Positions 62,244 through 64,000 of a DNA stretch of 64,000 nt are shown here, piece by piece. The DNA is from Bradyrhizobium paxllaeri (GTDB taxonomy: Bacteria; Pseudomonadota; Alphaproteobacteria; Rhizobiales; Xanthobacteraceae): contig NZ_CP042968.1 of the NCBI RefSeq assembly GCF_001693515.2, forward strand, positions 930,001 to 994,000. Reading direction: 5' to 3'. The position numbers were made by a program, and so were the translations under genes. Positions within the stretch are counted from its first letter, which is position 1. Each line of letters begins with the position of its first letter. The notes below the pieces were generated by a model, which had not been told where the DNA came from, searched no databases, and saw only the letters and a list, made by a program, of their open reading frames with translations.

Positions 62244-62261
62244 TACTTTAAGCCTAAACTA
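62244..62261. promoter_or_regulatory. palindromic candidate operator between divergent CoA ligases
   Basis: TACTTTAAGCCTAAACTA is a dyad matching its own reverse complement at 14 of 18 positions. It is centred between the two ligase genes and resembles 54503-54520. Its AGCC core also resembles the site at 41976 (TTTTAGCCATGAAAC). Confidence 0.5.
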
Positions 62262-62314
62262 TCTGGCTGGCCAAGTGCGATCTATCGCAGACCTGCCCGG
62301 CCTTGGAGGTGCGT

Positions 62315-63948
62315 ATGCAGGCAGGTAACAGCAGCGCGGCCGGGCAGCGCCGGGGTGGGTCGATCTGGCCGCAGGCGGCCGAGCGTTTCCCGCCGGCGGA
62401 CCGGATTCTCGCGACCATTTTGACGCGCCAGGCTGCGCAATCCGCGATCGTCCGCTGTTTGTCTTCGGCGAAACGCGATGGAGTTACGCTGAAACGGCGT
62501 CGATCGCGGCTGCATCAGCTGGCCGCCTGATGAGGGCCGGAATTCGCGCGGGCGATCGTGTCGCGCTGATGTGCTCGAACCGGCCCGAGTTCCTGGAGGT
62601 TTATCTCGGCTGCGCCTGGATGGGCGCCGTGTCGGTGCCGATCAATACCGCGCTGCGCGGCATCCAGCTCAGCCACATCCTGCGCAACGCCACGCCGAAG
62701 CTGCTGGTGATCGAGTCGTGCTTCATGCCGGCCGTCGAAACGTTGGAAAGCGACGTCGCGCCGCCGGATCTTGTCTGGACAATTGGCGAAGGCGGTGCGC
62801 TGCCGGGATCAACCTCGCAGTTGCCTGCGCCCGGCGAGGGCGCTCCGCCCGCGCCGGTGCGGCCGGACGATACGGTCGCGATCCTCTATACGTCGGGCAC
62901 CACCGGGCCTTCCAAGGGCGTCTGCTGCCCGCAGGCGCAGATGTTCTGGTGGGGCGTCTATTCGGCGCGGGCGCTCGGGATCGTCGAAGGTGATGTGCTG
63001 TTCACGACGCTGCCGCTGTTTCACACCAATGCGCTGAACGCGTTCTATCAGGCGCTCCTGAACGGCTGCACCTATGTGCTCGAACCAAAATTCTCCGCCT
63101 CCGGCTTCTGGGCCGCGGCGCGGCGGCATCAGGCGACCGTCGGTTACCTCCTCGGCGCGATGGCCGTGATGCTGCTGGCGCAGCCCCCGTCGGCGAACGA
63201 CACTGCGCATTTCGTGCGTGTCGCGCTCGGTGGCGGCGTTCCCGGCGAGTTTCACGGTCCGTTTCTCGAGCGCTTCGGCGTGCCGCTGCTCGACGGCTAC
63301 GGCTCGACCGAGACGAATTTCGTATTTGCCGGCACGATCCCGTCCGATCGCCCCGGCACCATGGGCTATCTCGCTGAGGGCGTTGAGGCCTGCATCGCTG
63401 GTCCAGAGGACGAGCCTTTGCCTGACGGCGAGGCCGGCGAACTGCTGCTACGCGTGCACGAACCGCTCGCCTTCGCGACGGGCTACTTCGAAATGCCGGA
63501 CAAGACGGCTGAGGCCTGGCGACACCGCTGGTTTCACACCGGGGACCGCGTCGTGCGCGATGCGGACGGTCACTATCGTTTCGTCGACCGGATGAAGGAT
63601 TCCATCCGCCGCCGCGGCGAGAACGTTTCATCCTGGGAGGTGGAGCAGGTGCTGCTGAAGCATCCGGCGATCACAGCCTGCGCGATCTATCCACTGCCGT
63701 CCGAACTCGGCGAAGACGAGGTTGCGGCGGCGATCCAGCTCGAACCCGGCCATGCGCTTGAGCCGATCGATGTCGTCAGGCATTGCGAGGGCAAGATGGC
63801 CTATTTCGCGGTTCCGCGATTTGTCCGCATCGTCACCGAGATGCCGCTGACCGAGAACGGCAAGATCAGAAAGGTCGCCCTGCGCGAGGCCGGCAGGACG
63901 CCCGACACCTGGGACCGCGATACCGCCGGCTACAAGCTGCGCCGCTAG
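62315..63948 (+). pseudogene. AMP-forming acyl-CoA ligase (2), apparent single-base frameshift
   Basis: An ANL-superfamily ligase. From ATG 62315 (GGAGG five bases before) one frame reads AERFPPADRILATILTRQAA up to about 62441; the expected continuation DRPLFVFGETRWSYAETASI lies in the next frame and runs to the stop at 63948 with YTSGTTGPSKGVCCP, DGYGSTETNF, WFHTGDRVV and MPLTENGKIRK intact. Restoring one G near 62442 joins them. Without repair only a shorter product from ATG 62530 would be made, lacking ~70 residues. It could be a true mutation or a sequencing error. Confidence 0.75.
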
Positions 63949-64000
63949 GCTCGGGCTTCTTCCGTTGCGCGCTTCACGGCGTTCTTGAGATCATCGAGTT
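63945..64000 (-). CDS. C-terminal end of a gene running off the window
   Basis: On the minus strand a frame open to the window edge ends with a helical, charged sequence LDDLKNAVKRATEEARA and a TAG at 63947-63945. The stop overlaps that of the ligase gene. Too short to identify. Confidence 0.4.
   Translation of the reverse strand, partial: LDDLKNAVKRATEEARA

Noticed and set aside
1..64000. CRISPR arrays or rRNA genes
   Set aside because: No regularly spaced short repeats and no rRNA sequence were seen on either strand.

Overview
The window is high-GC DNA from an alphaproteobacterium of the Bradyrhizobium / Nitrobacteraceae type. Support comes from an alphaproteobacterial RpoH, the dispersed palindromic repeats at 8436, 13198, 18563, 23827 and 26777 (from memory typical of Bradyrhizobium chromosomes), and a large aromatic-acid catabolic cluster with Liv-type transport. 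Names rest on motifs read by eye; no database search was possible.

Left part, 0-18.4 kb, is mostly core and envelope genes: a GH79-like glycosidase with an OmpA-domain protein, two MltB-like lytic transglycosylases, short-chain dehydrogenase, response regulator, LysE exporter, a 22-residue lysine-rich micropeptide with its own terminator, a diguanylate cyclase, an amidase, rpoH, an RluD-type pseudouridine synthase, tRNA-Glu(CTC) and an adenylate cyclase-TPR protein. Inside it, on the minus strand at 4.1-7.4 kb, lies a compact RiPP operon: an 89-aa secreted-type precursor whose tail carries three aromatic-X-Asn triplets, a GrrM-like radical SAM/SPASM maturase, and a 620-aa polytopic membrane protein. 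It looks like a cyclophane (triceptide) natural-product system with an unusual third partner.

Middle part, 18.4-29.6 kb, is accessory and partly decayed: a YeiH exporter, a UvrD-like helicase whose NERD nuclease core appears deleted, an antitoxin remnant, small proteins of unknown function, and two copies of a ~157-bp repeat that bracket the region. At 29.6-32.1 kb an amidohydrolase is paired with a CobW-type metallochaperone GTPase.

Right part, 32-64 kb, is a catabolic supercluster. A minus operon (41.8 to 34.0 kb) encodes IorA/IorB-like oxidoreductase subunits, a flavin/2Fe-2S reductase, a Rieske dioxygenase alpha-beta pair, an SDR and a MarR regulator. A divergent plus operon (42.1-48.6 kb) encodes an acyl-CoA dehydrogenase, RidA-like protein, gentisate-dioxygenase-like cupin, FAH hydrolase, flavin reductase-like protein, opine-dehydrogenase-like protein and 3-hydroxyacyl-CoA dehydrogenase. 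A 17-bp motif overlaps both promoters. A Liv ABC operon with a permease-ATPase fusion follows, then an alpha/beta-hydrolase, an Asp/Glu racemase-like protein, an Ohr/OsmC protein, a thiolase-fold protein lacking its catalytic Cys and His, a DUF35-SDR fusion, a cyclase-family (isatin-hydrolase-like) enzyme, a second binding protein, and two AMP-forming CoA ligases, one frameshifted. The best overall reading is degradation of an aryl-acetic acid, most likely the plant hormone indole-3-acetic acid: dioxygenation, CoA activation, retro-aldol cleavage to isatin plus acetyl-CoA, isatin hydrolysis, and ring cleavage.
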